Of a stretch of 58,251 nucleotides of DNA, positions 32,516-40,699 are shown piece by piece. The notes under the pieces were generated by a model, which had not been told where the DNA came from, made no database searches, and saw only the letters and a list, made by a program, of their open reading frames with translations. A program made the translations under genes and the position numbers. The number at the start of each line of letters is the position of its first letter. Positions within the stretch are counted from its first letter, which is position 1. Source of the stretch: CAZIQY01 sp964541605 (GTDB lineage Bacteria; Desulfobacterota; Syntrophia; Syntrophales; UBA2185); NCBI GenBank assembly GCA_964541605.1, contig CAZIQY010000008.1, forward strand, positions 1-58,251. Reading direction: 5' to 3'.

Positions 32516-33256
32516 ATGAATATGATAAAAAACGAAAAATCGGCTCAAGATCCTTCCGCAATGGACGATGCATTGCTCACAGAGCAAGAGAAACGCCTCA
32601 TAAAAGAGCTGAAAAAAACCGGTTGTCCTGTCTGTAATCACATGGAGGATACGCTATTTGGCTTTTTTGCAACGTTTCAATACACGCTTGCAAACAATGA
32701 AAAGGCGCAACGTGAACATGCCGCCGAACATGGGTTTTGTCCGGCACATACTTGGCATTTGGCTCAAACATCATCTTCAAGCGGCCTTTCACGGGGCTAT
32801 CGGACGCTCCTGCTTCATTTTGCGGAGAAACTGGCACAACTGAACGGCGATCCATCGGACATTGCAAACGGCATCGCCCAACTTATAACAGATGCCGAAA
32901 ATTGTCGCGCTTGTCGAGTGTTGCAAAAGGCTGAAAGTTCGTATATTCGCCAACTTGCAGCTTTTTTGGAACAAGAAAAAGGACGCGTTGCATATTCTGC
33001 GTCTCGGGGCGTATGTCTGCGGCATCTAAGATTGCTGGTTTCTTTCCAATCTCATCGGGAAATTGTCGAATTTTTATTGTTTGAGGCGGTTCGAAATCTA
33101 AAGGAGACAGCTGAGTACATGCAGCGCTTTGTATTAAAAACCAAGGCGTTGGAAAGACACCTTATTTCTCGGGATGAAAGGTACTCCTATCTGCACGGCC
33201 TGGTTTACGTTGCCGGTGGCAGAAATGTTTCCGCTCTTCATCTCATGCGCATTTGA
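32516..33256 (+). CDS. Double-CxxC/CxxH protein B (DUF6062-like)
   Basis: This second 246-residue member has GCPVCNH (C37, C40), GFCPAHTWHLAQ (C75, H78), a CRACRVL pair and GVCLRHLRLL, the same order as the protein at 28954-29694, with helical sequence between. Overall identity between the two appears low outside the motifs, so they diverged long ago or came separately. The start has GAGGA upstream and lies six bases behind the NTPase gene. A metal-dependent structural or sensing role is inferred from the conserved cysteine and histidine pairs. Confidence 0.6.
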   Translation: MNMIKNEKSAQDPSAMDDALLTEQEKRLIKELKKTGCPVCNHMEDTLFGFFATFQYTLANNEKAQREHAAEHGFCPAHTWHLAQTSSSSGLSRGYRTLLLHFAEKLAQLNGDPSDIANGIAQLITDAENCRACRVLQKAESSYIRQLAAFLEQEKGRVAYSASRGVCLRHLRLLVSFQSHREIVEFLLFEAVRNLKETAEYMQRFVLKTKALERHLISRDERYSYLHGLVYVAGGRNVSALHLMRI

Positions 33257-33334
33257 TCACATGCGGCGCTCGGTAGTATAAGGACAAACACCCTGCTCGT
33301 GGTTTGCGGTTCTAATTTATTTAGAGAAAAGGCA

Positions 33335-33793
33335 ATGACAGAATTAAAAAAAAATCACAAACGATCCCTGTTAATTGGATTTCGATATGTTGATGATCTT
33401 CTTTCCGACATGGAAAAAATTATGGCGAAGCCTGTGGCTTCTCAATCCCCTTTCCCGAAATACGTTGCAGACATTACGCCGGCACAGCAGAAGATCATAG
33501 CGGAAGAAATCGCTTGCATGCGAGGGGAAATGCGTCGCATTCTCGAGGATAAAGGCATTGCGATCGATCATCCGAAAATAAGTTCCGCGAGAGCCGTTCG
33601 TAACGCGGTTCATTTTGCCGATATGGCCGTGGAAGAGATGGGACCAAAGTACATGAAGGGCTATGGCGAGTTGACGGAAGGAGGTGTTCAAGAGTTAAAT
33701 GAAATAAAATTATGCATGCAAAAATTACTTGCACGAATACCGGATGCCCTGATGGGCGATGCAGAAACGGTTACGATCAAACCCGACCCGTGA
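33335..33793 (+). CDS. Hypothetical helical protein
   Basis: The 152-residue product is predicted mostly helical from its sequence (FRYVDDLLSDMEKIMAK, TPAQQKIIAEEIACMRGEM, ARAVRNAVHFADMAVEEM) with no cysteine pairs, signal peptide or membrane segment. ATG 33335 has AGAAAAGG upstream; an in-frame ATG at 33299 is less well placed. It follows the second double-CxxC gene by 78 bases in the same direction. No family is recognised. Confidence 0.5.
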   Translation: MTELKKNHKRSLLIGFRYVDDLLSDMEKIMAKPVASQSPFPKYVADITPAQQKIIAEEIACMRGEMRRILEDKGIAIDHPKISSARAVRNAVHFADMAVEEMGPKYMKGYGELTEGGVQELNEIKLCMQKLLARIPDALMGDAETVTIKPDP

Positions 33794-33904
33794 ATATCAC
33801 CCGCTGCGCCATTTCAGAGAGGGCGCCCATTCCCGGAAGAAAAGCGGCCTGTTGACTTTTCGCGGTCTTGTGATTAATAATAAAGAAAAAGTTGAGGAAT
33901 CAAC

Positions 33905-34465
33905 ATGGCCCGTGAGCAAATGATTATAAGGTGCCTCAACTGCGGTACGAAGAACCGCATTCCACAAAACCGGCTGCACGACCGGCCGACGTGCGGCAGA
34001 TGCCATGCCCATCTCGACGATATGATCATCCGGTGTCTCAGTTGCGGAACAAAAAACCGTATGCCCGAGGACAAACTCCACAAGCGGCCTCTGTGCGGAA
34101 AGTGCGGCGTCCCCCTGGTCGTCGGCACCGATACAGGGCAGCCTTTGGACGTCACCGACGGAACCTTCTCCAGGGAGGTGCTTTCGCACCCGGGTTCGGT
34201 TCTTATGGATTGCTGGGCCCCCTGGTGCGCCCCGTGCCGTATGCTGACGCCGATCCTGGAAGAACTCGCATCCAAATATGCAGGGGGGATTAAAATCGTA
34301 AAACTGAATGTGGATGAAAACCCGCTCACCGCTTCCAAATACCACATTCAAAACATCCCGACGATGCTGCTGTTTAAAGACGGCAAGATCGTCAACAGGC
34401 TGGTCGGCGTCCTCCCGAAAGCGGAGATCGAACGATATCTGCTTTCCATCATGAAGACAAACTGA
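33905..34465 (+). CDS. Thioredoxin (Trx2-like) with duplicated N-terminal zinc ribbon
   Basis: The 186-residue oxidoreductase reduces protein disulfides. The thioredoxin domain (about 80-184) has the active site WCAPC (107-111) and the cis-proline segment NIPTMLLFKDG. Unlike ordinary TrxC/Trx2 it carries two tandem copies of the 34-residue zinc ribbon (6-39 and 40-73), with ligands C10, C13, C30, C33 and C44, C47, C64, C67. The copies share MIIRCL and CGTKNR, so this is a recent internal duplication. It ends the run of zinc and cysteine proteins and could serve them (inference). TGAG at its stop starts a long palindromic repeat. Confidence 0.9.
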   Translation: MAREQMIIRCLNCGTKNRIPQNRLHDRPTCGRCHAHLDDMIIRCLSCGTKNRMPEDKLHKRPLCGKCGVPLVVGTDTGQPLDVTDGTFSREVLSHPGSVLMDCWAPWCAPCRMLTPILEELASKYAGGIKIVKLNVDENPLTASKYHIQNIPTMLLFKDGKIVNRLVGVLPKAEIERYLLSIMKTN

Positions 34466-34594
34466 GAGCTTTGAAAATCTACTCAAATTGTCATTGTGAG
34501 GAGCGAAGCGACGTGACAATCTTATTATTTATCAATGGCTTATAAGATTTCTCCCTGCGGTCGAAATGACAAAGAGGAAGTCTTTCAAAGCTCT
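34465..34594. repeat. Long imperfect palindromic repeat (MITE/REP-like)
   Basis: Outer arms AGAGCTTTGAA (34465-34475) and TTCAAAGCTCT (34584-34594) are perfect inverted copies. Inside, TTGTCATTGTGAGG and AAATGACAAAGAGG and the AATCTTAT/ATAAGATT pair continue the symmetry. The left half contains GAGGAGCGAAGCGACG, a motif of dispersed repeats known in many bacterial genomes. It fills the gap between the thioredoxin and amidohydrolase genes. Confidence 0.65.
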
Positions 34595-34617
34595 CGAACT
34601 AAATTGCAGGAATTGCC

Positions 34618-36183
34618 ATGCACATCTTCGAAAATGGCGTTTTTGTATCCTGTGAAGACAACAACCGGGTTTTCAGCGTCCTTATTGAAGACGAAGGGCG
34701 CATCGTGTTCACCGGAGACGCCGTTCCCGAAAAGTACCGGAAGATTCCCGCCAGAACGGATCTGAACGGCCGATGTGTCGTCCCGGCCTTTGCGGATACC
34801 CACATCCACTTTTCATCTTTCTGCTTTTTCGAAGAACATCTCGATGTTCGTAATGCGGAGTCATTTGACGACCTGTCCGAGCGCATCCATTCCTGCGAAA
34901 AAAGACACCCGGAGGCAAAGGTCATCCTGGGTTTCGGCTGTTCCGCACATACCCTGCGCGAAAAGAAGCTGCCCGATGTAACGCTGTTCGATCGGATCAC
35001 CTCGAAACCTATCTTCATCGTAAAATACGACGGTCATGCGGCCCTGGCCAATACCACGCTCCTTCGAAAGTTTCCCGAAAAAGTAACGGACGCACCCGGT
35101 TTTGAAAAGACATCGGGATGGCTGGCGAAACAGGCGTTCTATGAGGCCGTCAATCACATCTCGAAATCCGTTCCTCCTTATGCCCTGCTGAAGACATTCA
35201 TCAGGGGGACCGATCATGTCGCCGGAAACGGCATCGGGCTCGTCCATACGGTCGAAGGGCTCGGTTTTCCCATGGATATGGATATCGACATGATGCGCAT
35301 GGCCGCCAAAGGATTGCCCCTGCAGTTTCGTATTTATTTTCAGACCATGGACATTCGGAAGGTCTTCCGCCGCAAGCTTCCCAGAATCGGCGGATGTTTT
35401 GCCAACGCCCTCGACGGGAGTTTCGGATCTGAAGACGCCGCCCTTATGGAGCCCTACGCAAACAATCCCGATAACGGGGGAATGCTGGCCTATACACAAA
35501 AAGAGGTGAGTGACTTCGTGAAAACGGCAAACCGGGTCGGGCTCCAGGTCTCCATGCATGCCATCGGCGACGCGGCGGTCCTGCAGGCGATTACGGCTTA
35601 CGAAGACGCCCTGAAAGATTTTCCCCGTTCCGATCACCGTCACGTCATTATCCACGCAAATCTGATGCCGCCGCCCTTGCTGGAAAGGGCGGCGCGCCTT
35701 GGCGTGCACTTGGCGGTTCAACCGTCCATGCTTCACTGGAAGGAGGAACCCATGGAGTATCTTGTCTCGGTTCTGGGAGATCGGGCCGGTCGACTGGTCC
35801 CGTTGAAAAGTATGCTCCGGCACGGATTGACCATTGCCGGCGGATCGGATGCGCCGTGCACGCCGCCCGATCCCATCCTCGGCATCCATGCGGCCTGCAA
35901 TCATCCCAACCCGGAAGAGTGCATTCCTGTCGAAGACGCCCTGCGGATGTACACAAACTGGGCCGCCCGGCTTTCTTTCGACGAGGAGAACAGGGGAACT
36001 CTCACGGAAGGCAAGGTCGCCGATTTTGCCGTTCTTGACAGAAATCCTCTGGATCTTGTTCCTGAAAAGCTCAAAGAAATGAAAGTAACAGACCTGTATA
36101 TCAACGGCCAGCCGTATCAAAATCCGGCAAAAACGCCTTTCGATCTCTGCCTGCAAGCCTTAAAACAAACCATCATCGGCTGA
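34618..36183 (+). CDS. Amidohydrolase family 3 protein (YtcJ-like)
   Basis: The 521-residue metal-dependent hydrolase has the composite N- and C-terminal beta domain and TIM barrel of the amidohydrolase superfamily. Metal and catalytic motifs are FADTHIHF, VSMHAIGDAA, HVIIHANL and GGSDAPCTPPDP, followed by GTLTEGKVADFAVLDRNP. Family members act on amides, formamides or unknown small molecules; the substrate cannot be told. It stands alone between the repeat and a convergent HD-GYP gene, whose end it overlaps by 11 bases. Confidence 0.85.
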   Translation: MHIFENGVFVSCEDNNRVFSVLIEDEGRIVFTGDAVPEKYRKIPARTDLNGRCVVPAFADTHIHFSSFCFFEEHLDVRNAESFDDLSERIHSCEKRHPEAKVILGFGCSAHTLREKKLPDVTLFDRITSKPIFIVKYDGHAALANTTLLRKFPEKVTDAPGFEKTSGWLAKQAFYEAVNHISKSVPPYALLKTFIRGTDHVAGNGIGLVHTVEGLGFPMDMDIDMMRMAAKGLPLQFRIYFQTMDIRKVFRRKLPRIGGCFANALDGSFGSEDAALMEPYANNPDNGGMLAYTQKEVSDFVKTANRVGLQVSMHAIGDAAVLQAITAYEDALKDFPRSDHRHVIIHANLMPPPLLERAARLGVHLAVQPSMLHWKEEPMEYLVSVLGDRAGRLVPLKSMLRHGLTIAGGSDAPCTPPDPILGIHAACNHPNPEECIPVEDALRMYTNWAARLSFDEENRGTLTEGKVADFAVLDRNPLDLVPEKLKEMKVTDLYINGQPYQNPAKTPFDLCLQALKQTIIG

Positions 36184-36712
36184 AAAGACGGACGAACTGT
36201 TCAAACAGTTCCTTATGAAAGTGATGGATCATTTCATCTTTCATCAGGGTGAGGGCCTGAAACGGATCCATCTTTTTTCTATAGGGACGCTCCGTGGTAA
36301 GCGCGTCAAAAACATCCGCAATGGAGCATATTCTTCCGTAGAGATGAATCTCCTGCCCCCTCAGTCCCCGCGGATATCCCGTACCGTCATATCTCTCGTG
36401 ATGCTGAAGAATGATCTTTCCACATTCGTCCGTTAGCTGCCCGGTATCACTCATGATTTTGTACCCGGCATTGGGATGCTTTTTCATCTGTCCCATTTCT
36501 TCATCCGTCAGTTTGCCCGGCTTGTTAATGATACCGATATCCACATGAACCTTCCCCAGATCGTGGAGGAAAAAACCGGCGCCCAGTTCGTGCAGATCGT
36601 GGGTTTTTGATTTCTCGAACAGGACTTTCGAAAGGGAAACAGCCAGGACGCCTACATTGACGGAATGGGTATAGGTGTAATAATCATGTGAAAGGTGTAT
36701 CCGTATATGCAT
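36173..36712 (-). CDS. HD-GYP domain phosphodiesterase
   Basis: The 179-residue product is a nearly bare HD-GYP domain: YTHSVNVG, the metal HD in FFLHDLGKVHVD, INKPGKLTDEE, HHERYDGTGYP and the ADVFDALTTERPYR helix. Such enzymes cleave cyclic di-GMP. The N-terminus begins almost at the domain, with no sensor, and no good ribosome site is seen, so translation may depend on the lipoprotein gene just upstream (stop six bases away). It is third in a GGDEF, lipoprotein, HD-GYP unit, so synthesis and removal of the messenger are encoded together. Confidence 0.85.
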   Translation of the reverse strand: MHIRIHLSHDYYTYTHSVNVGVLAVSLSKVLFEKSKTHDLHELGAGFFLHDLGKVHVDIGIINKPGKLTDEEMGQMKKHPNAGYKIMSDTGQLTDECGKIILQHHERYDGTGYPRGLRGQEIHLYGRICSIADVFDALTTERPYRKKMDPFQALTLMKDEMIHHFHKELFEQFVRLFSR

Positions 36713-36718
36713 TCTGTT

Positions 36719-37321
36719 CTAACGGAACCTCTTTTCTCTCTTTTCCAGTTGAACCTCCAGATTTTTCAGGAGCTGGATATCATTCTTTAACTGTTCATTT
36801 TCTTCAGAGAGTCTTGCCGTTTCCGTCCTCAGTTTGTCGTTTAAATACCGGACGTCTTTTTTTAACTTTTCGTTTTCCTGGAGCAGGCTGGTTTTATCTT
36901 CTTCGCCCTTGCTGAGCAGGAGGTCTTTTTCCCTGCACGATTGCATCGTATCAATAAGGAGGATCAGCGTTTCTGACAGGCGCCGCCATTTGCTCTCAGG
37001 GTAGTTTTTCAGCAATGTTTCAAAAGACGCTCTTGCCTTTACATAGTCATTCGATTGCCCGGGGCTGCCCAGATATGTGATCCCCTCATGCATGATATCG
37101 GCATCGGAAAGGGTTTGCTTAAATATTCCCCGATCGTTAAAGGGAGATACGGCTCCCGGAGGAGGCAAAGGAGCCGCACAGGCTGTCATGAGGAAAATAA
37201 ACCCCACGAGGATGCGCCGGATCAAACATCGCGATTTCCCGGCATCGGAGCTGCCGGCAAAAGAGGTGTGCAATGTGTATGTTCCTTTACGATAAAGATT
37301 CGATGTCTTCCTGTTTAACAT
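36719..37321 (-). CDS. Coiled-coil lipoprotein
   Basis: The product carries a lipobox LMTAC after a hydrophobic stretch, a mixed central region with a tetratricopeptide-like patch (ARASFETLLKNYPESKWRR), and a long C-terminal coiled coil (LQENEKLKKDVRYLNDKLR onwards). With ATG 37321 (ribosome site GGGAAG) about 30 residues precede the signal peptide; an internal TTG at 37225 would start right at it and may be the true start. The gene overlaps the diguanylate cyclase end. It resembles small outer-membrane lipoproteins with YbgF/BamD-like repeats; the function is unknown but context suggests signalling or secretion. Confidence 0.7.
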   Translation of the reverse strand: MLNRKTSNLYRKGTYTLHTSFAGSSDAGKSRCLIRRILVGFIFLMTACAAPLPPPGAVSPFNDRGIFKQTLSDADIMHEGITYLGSPGQSNDYVKARASFETLLKNYPESKWRRLSETLILLIDTMQSCREKDLLLSKGEEDKTSLLQENEKLKKDVRYLNDKLRTETARLSEENEQLKNDIQLLKNLEVQLEKREKRFR

Positions 37322-38621
37322 AATTGCTTCCCGGTAGTGTTTTGGCATATTCCTTTAACTCGGCAGCCTTTTTGGCCATGTCCAGAGGGTTCTTATATCG
37401 GGTTCCGTCATCGGTCACCATGGCAATGCTCATGGTCATGAGGGGAAATGTTTGTTGAATTCCCTGCCTGTCCTTTCCGACGATGAATCCCTTCTGCCTG
37501 TCCTTCTCGCTGTAGAATTTCATAATATGCCGGTCAAACTCATTAATGAGCAAAGAACAGAACGTATCCGCACGCCGGGGTTCCGAAATGATCACAAAAT
37601 CATCCCCGCCAATGTGACCGATAAAGTCACCTTCCCGGTCTGTAATCTTCATCTCATCCGTCAAAATACGGGCCACTTCCTTGATGACCTCGCTGCCCCA
37701 TGCGTATCCATATTTATCGGCAAAAGGTTTGAAGTTATCGAGATCCACATGACACAATGAAAAGGATTTCTTTTCTGTAAGCCGCCTTTCGATCTTTTTC
37801 TCAATTGCCAGATTGCCGGGAAGCCCCGTCAGGGGACTCGCATCGAGGTGGAGGGCTTCCAGGACCTTAAGACGCTCCGTCATGACTTCGAAGGCGTCGG
37901 CCAGGCTTCCGATTTCGTCGTGGCGTTGCACCTTGAGATCGTAATCAAACTTCCCCTCGGCAATCAGGCCGGTGGCTTTTTTCAGTTCCCTGATCGGTCT
38001 GGAGATGTTATAGGTTATGATCAGGGCAAGCGTCAACCCGGCAATGAGACTTAAGACACTGAGAATCATCGTCATTCTTGACGCATTCATGCCCCTCTTC
38101 CTCATCAGGTTCATCCGGTTATCAATGTCTTTCTCGGCATTTTTATTGATCTCCCGCAACATGACAGCCATCTCGTCAATGACTTTTCTGCTCTCCCCTT
38201 CAGAAACGGCGACGGCCTCTTCAATCCGGTTTTCCTTAACCATCATGACGGACTGATCGAAAAGCGTCCCGTAGTGTTTTTGCAGGGCAGACAGGCGGGA
38301 AAGGATCTGTTTTAAATCAGAGATATGACTCTTTTCAAGACCCTCGATCCCTGCTGTAATTTCCCGGCTTCGGGTTCGGAAGATCTCTTCGATAGATGGA
38401 TCTTTCAGGATAAGGTATTTCTTTTCGGCACTTTCCTGGGCAAACAGGGCATCCATCATCTTTTTGTTCGTTTCAAGAATGAGAAAATCCCTCTCGATGA
38501 TGGTATAAGCCAAATCATTGAGGCTCTGGAGGCTGTAAATGGCATAGGCGCTCGCCAGGACCGTCAATAACGCCATGGCCAGGTACCCGGAAAACAACTT
38601 TTGGCCGATTGTGAGCTTCAT
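37287..38621 (-). CDS. HAMP-GGDEF signalling protein (diguanylate cyclase-like)
   Basis: The 444-residue membrane protein has a first transmembrane helix (about 10-32), a periplasmic helical-bundle sensor, a second helix (about 182-205), a HAMP linker (NISRPIRELKK...) and a C-terminal GGDEF domain starting at SPLTGLPGN, with VDLDNFKPF and the active-site loop GGDDF. The usual loop is GG(D/E)EF; the change of glutamate to aspartate may lower or keep activity. It leads the operon with a lipoprotein and an HD-GYP enzyme. Confidence 0.85.
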   Translation of the reverse strand: MKLTIGQKLFSGYLAMALLTVLASAYAIYSLQSLNDLAYTIIERDFLILETNKKMMDALFAQESAEKKYLILKDPSIEEIFRTRSREITAGIEGLEKSHISDLKQILSRLSALQKHYGTLFDQSVMMVKENRIEEAVAVSEGESRKVIDEMAVMLREINKNAEKDIDNRMNLMRKRGMNASRMTMILSVLSLIAGLTLALIITYNISRPIRELKKATGLIAEGKFDYDLKVQRHDEIGSLADAFEVMTERLKVLEALHLDASPLTGLPGNLAIEKKIERRLTEKKSFSLCHVDLDNFKPFADKYGYAWGSEVIKEVARILTDEMKITDREGDFIGHIGGDDFVIISEPRRADTFCSLLINEFDRHIMKFYSEKDRQKGFIVGKDRQGIQQTFPLMTMSIAMVTDDGTRYKNPLDMAKKAAELKEYAKTLPGSNYVKQEDIESLS

Positions 38622-38798
38622 TCCAAAAACCCTATGTAACCTGCATCAGACAGGATATTGCAGCGTTAGTATCACATCCTCCCCCATTGCGCAAAGAGGA
38701 AAATAGATAATGATGATTGCCCCCTGCACGGACTTCTGATATACTTCTATCAAGCTGACTTGCCAAAATCACAAATCCATGAAGGGGAGGCTTGATCC

Positions 38799-40106
38799 AT
38801 GATCTATAATGAGGAATTTGAAACACTGCCCAGAGAGGTGCTGGAATCGCTGCAGTTGAAGCGCCTGCAGCAGATTGTACAGCGGGTCTATCACACGGTG
38901 GGTTTTTACAGGAAGACCTTTGATGAAGCCGGTGTCAAGCCGGATGACATCAAAACCATCTCTGACATCAGGCGACTGCCCTTTACGGCGAAGCAGGATT
39001 TGAGGGACAATTATCCTTTTGGACTTTTCACCGTTCCGATGAGCAGCATTGTCAGGCTTCATGCCTCATCGGGAACAACGGGCCGATCCGTTGTCGTGGG
39101 ATATACGAAACGGGACATAGACACGTGGTCGGAACTGATGGCCAGGTGCTTCGTGGCAGCGGGCTTGACCAAAAATGATATTATTCATAATGCATACGGA
39201 TACGGTCTTTTTACGGGTGGGCTTGGCGCCCACTACGGTGCTGAAAAACTTGGCGCCAGCGTCATCCCCATATCCGGAGGAAACACCAAAAGGCAGATCA
39301 TGATCCTGCAGGACTTCGGCCCCACAGCCATCTGCTGTACACCGTCATACGCCCTGAATCTGGCGGAGCAGGGTGCGGCCATGGGCGTGGATATGCAGTC
39401 ATTAAAACTCCGCGTCGGCATTTTTGGCGCCGAGCCCTGGAGTGAACAGATGCGGGATGAAATAGAAAACAAGCTTAATCTGACCGCCTTGAATATCTAT
39501 GGATTGTCGGAAATCATGGGACCCGGGGTGTCCATGGAATGCCTGGAAGGCCGTCAGGGAATGCACGTGTTTGAGGATCACTTTATCGTGGAAGTCATTC
39601 ATCCGGAAACGGGTGAGTTGTTGCCGTACGGCGAAGAAGGCGAACTGGTTTTTACGACGATTACCAAAGAGGCCTTCCCTCTGATCCGTTATCGCACCCG
39701 GGACATATCCAGGTTGATCGCAGAGCCCTGCCGCTGCGGCAGAAGCCATATACGCATGGACCGTGTAACCGGAAGGAGCGACGACATGCTGATTATACGG
39801 GGCGTCAATGTATTTCCGTCGCAGATCGAAGCCGTCCTCATGGGAGTTACTGAAATCGAACCCCATTATCAGCTCATTGTGGACAGATCCGGCACGATGG
39901 ATACCCTGGAAGTCCATGTCGAGGTCAGCGAACATATCTTCTCGGATTCCGACGAGGTACGTTATCTCCAGAAAATGGAAAAACGGCTCTCCAAAGACAT
40001 CAAGGAATATCTTGGGATTACGGCGAAAGTAAAGTTGGTTGAACCCAAGTCTTTACAGCGATTTGAAGGAAAGGCCAGCCGTGTCATCGATAAACGTAAA
40101 ATGTAG
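38799..40106 (+). CDS. paaK: Phenylacetate-CoA ligase family protein
   Basis: The 435-residue adenylate-forming enzyme activates phenylacetate or a related aryl acid to its CoA thioester using ATP. Motifs are HASSGTTGR (phosphate loop), the YGxSEIMGPG segment (IYGLSEIMGPG), RTRDISRLI and the C-terminal hinge RSDDMLIIRGVNVFPSQIE, plus a terminal lysine region. Length matches PaaK. It is followed by a tandem ACT protein and a cytidylate-kinase-like protein, an arrangement often seen with archaeal and anaerobic paaK genes that work with indolepyruvate or aromatic amino acid oxidation. Substrate identity is inferred from family only. Confidence 0.9.
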   Translation: MIYNEEFETLPREVLESLQLKRLQQIVQRVYHTVGFYRKTFDEAGVKPDDIKTISDIRRLPFTAKQDLRDNYPFGLFTVPMSSIVRLHASSGTTGRSVVVGYTKRDIDTWSELMARCFVAAGLTKNDIIHNAYGYGLFTGGLGAHYGAEKLGASVIPISGGNTKRQIMILQDFGPTAICCTPSYALNLAEQGAAMGVDMQSLKLRVGIFGAEPWSEQMRDEIENKLNLTALNIYGLSEIMGPGVSMECLEGRQGMHVFEDHFIVEVIHPETGELLPYGEEGELVFTTITKEAFPLIRYRTRDISRLIAEPCRCGRSHIRMDRVTGRSDDMLIIRGVNVFPSQIEAVLMGVTEIEPHYQLIVDRSGTMDTLEVHVEVSEHIFSDSDEVRYLQKMEKRLSKDIKEYLGITAKVKLVEPKSLQRFEGKASRVIDKRKM

Positions 40107-40133
40107 CTGAAGGAAAAGTTGATAAAAGAATCT

Positions 40134-40150
40134 CCTGCCGGTGCGGCAGG
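40134..40150. repeat. Short perfect hairpin before the ACT gene
   Basis: CCTGCC and GGCAGG flank GGTGC, followed by AAAAATGACAGAGG. The surrounding bases resemble the right half of the palindromic repeat at 34465-34594, so this may be a decayed half-copy. Confidence 0.35.
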
Positions 40151-40199
40151 AAAAATGACAGAGGAACAGATTGCTTTCTACTCCCAGGGAGGTAAGCCT

Positions 40200-40631
40200 A
40201 TGAAGGTAGAACAAATATCCATATTTCTGGAAAACAAGCCGGGGTCGCTCGAAAATGTCACAGGGATTTTGAAGGATGCCAATATCAACATCAGAACCCT
40301 CTCCCTTGCGGATACGACCGACTTCGGCATTCTTCGCCTGATCGTCAACGATGTCAATACATCAATAAAAGTATTGAAAGAAAATGGGCTCCGGGTAAGC
40401 CGGACAACCGTTGTGGCCGTGGAAGTTCCGGATCGCCCCGGTGGTCTTCACAGTATCCTGGAGGTGCTTTCAAAAAACGGGATCAATGTCGAATACCTCT
40501 ACGCATTCGTCGAAAAAAGCGGCCAGAATGCCGTGATCATCTTCCGTTTTGACGCCCCGGATGCCGCCATCGATGTTCTTTTGAAAAACGGCTTCACCGT
40601 GATGCCGGGTGAAAAGCTGTATGCTTTTTAA
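40200..40631 (+). CDS. Tandem ACT-domain protein
   Basis: The 143-residue product is two ACT domains: residues 1-70 (with FLENKPGSLENVTGILKDAN) and 71-143 (with VEVPDRPGGLHSILEVLSKN and NVEYLYAFV). ACT pairs bind amino acids as regulators. ATG 40200 is chosen because AGGGAGG precedes it. Similar stand-alone proteins usually sit beside paaK, as here, and may sense aromatic amino acids. A second tandem ACT protein lies at 49227-49652. Confidence 0.82.
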   Translation: MKVEQISIFLENKPGSLENVTGILKDANINIRTLSLADTTDFGILRLIVNDVNTSIKVLKENGLRVSRTTVVAVEVPDRPGGLHSILEVLSKNGINVEYLYAFVEKSGQNAVIIFRFDAPDAAIDVLLKNGFTVMPGEKLYAF

Positions 40632-40699
40632 CAGGTTTGTTTGTAACAGTTTCCGGATTTGGTTGCCTTGTTATAACTACTATGAAAGGAGGTTCTGTT

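Noticed and set aside
33797..34519. Minus-strand open frame opposite the thioredoxin
   Set aside because: The thioredoxin with its duplicated zinc ribbon explains the sequence; the minus frame is a by-product.
34861..36156. Long minus-strand open frame (431 codons) opposite the amidohydrolase
   Set aside because: The plus strand carries all amidohydrolase motifs; the minus frame has no recognisable domain.
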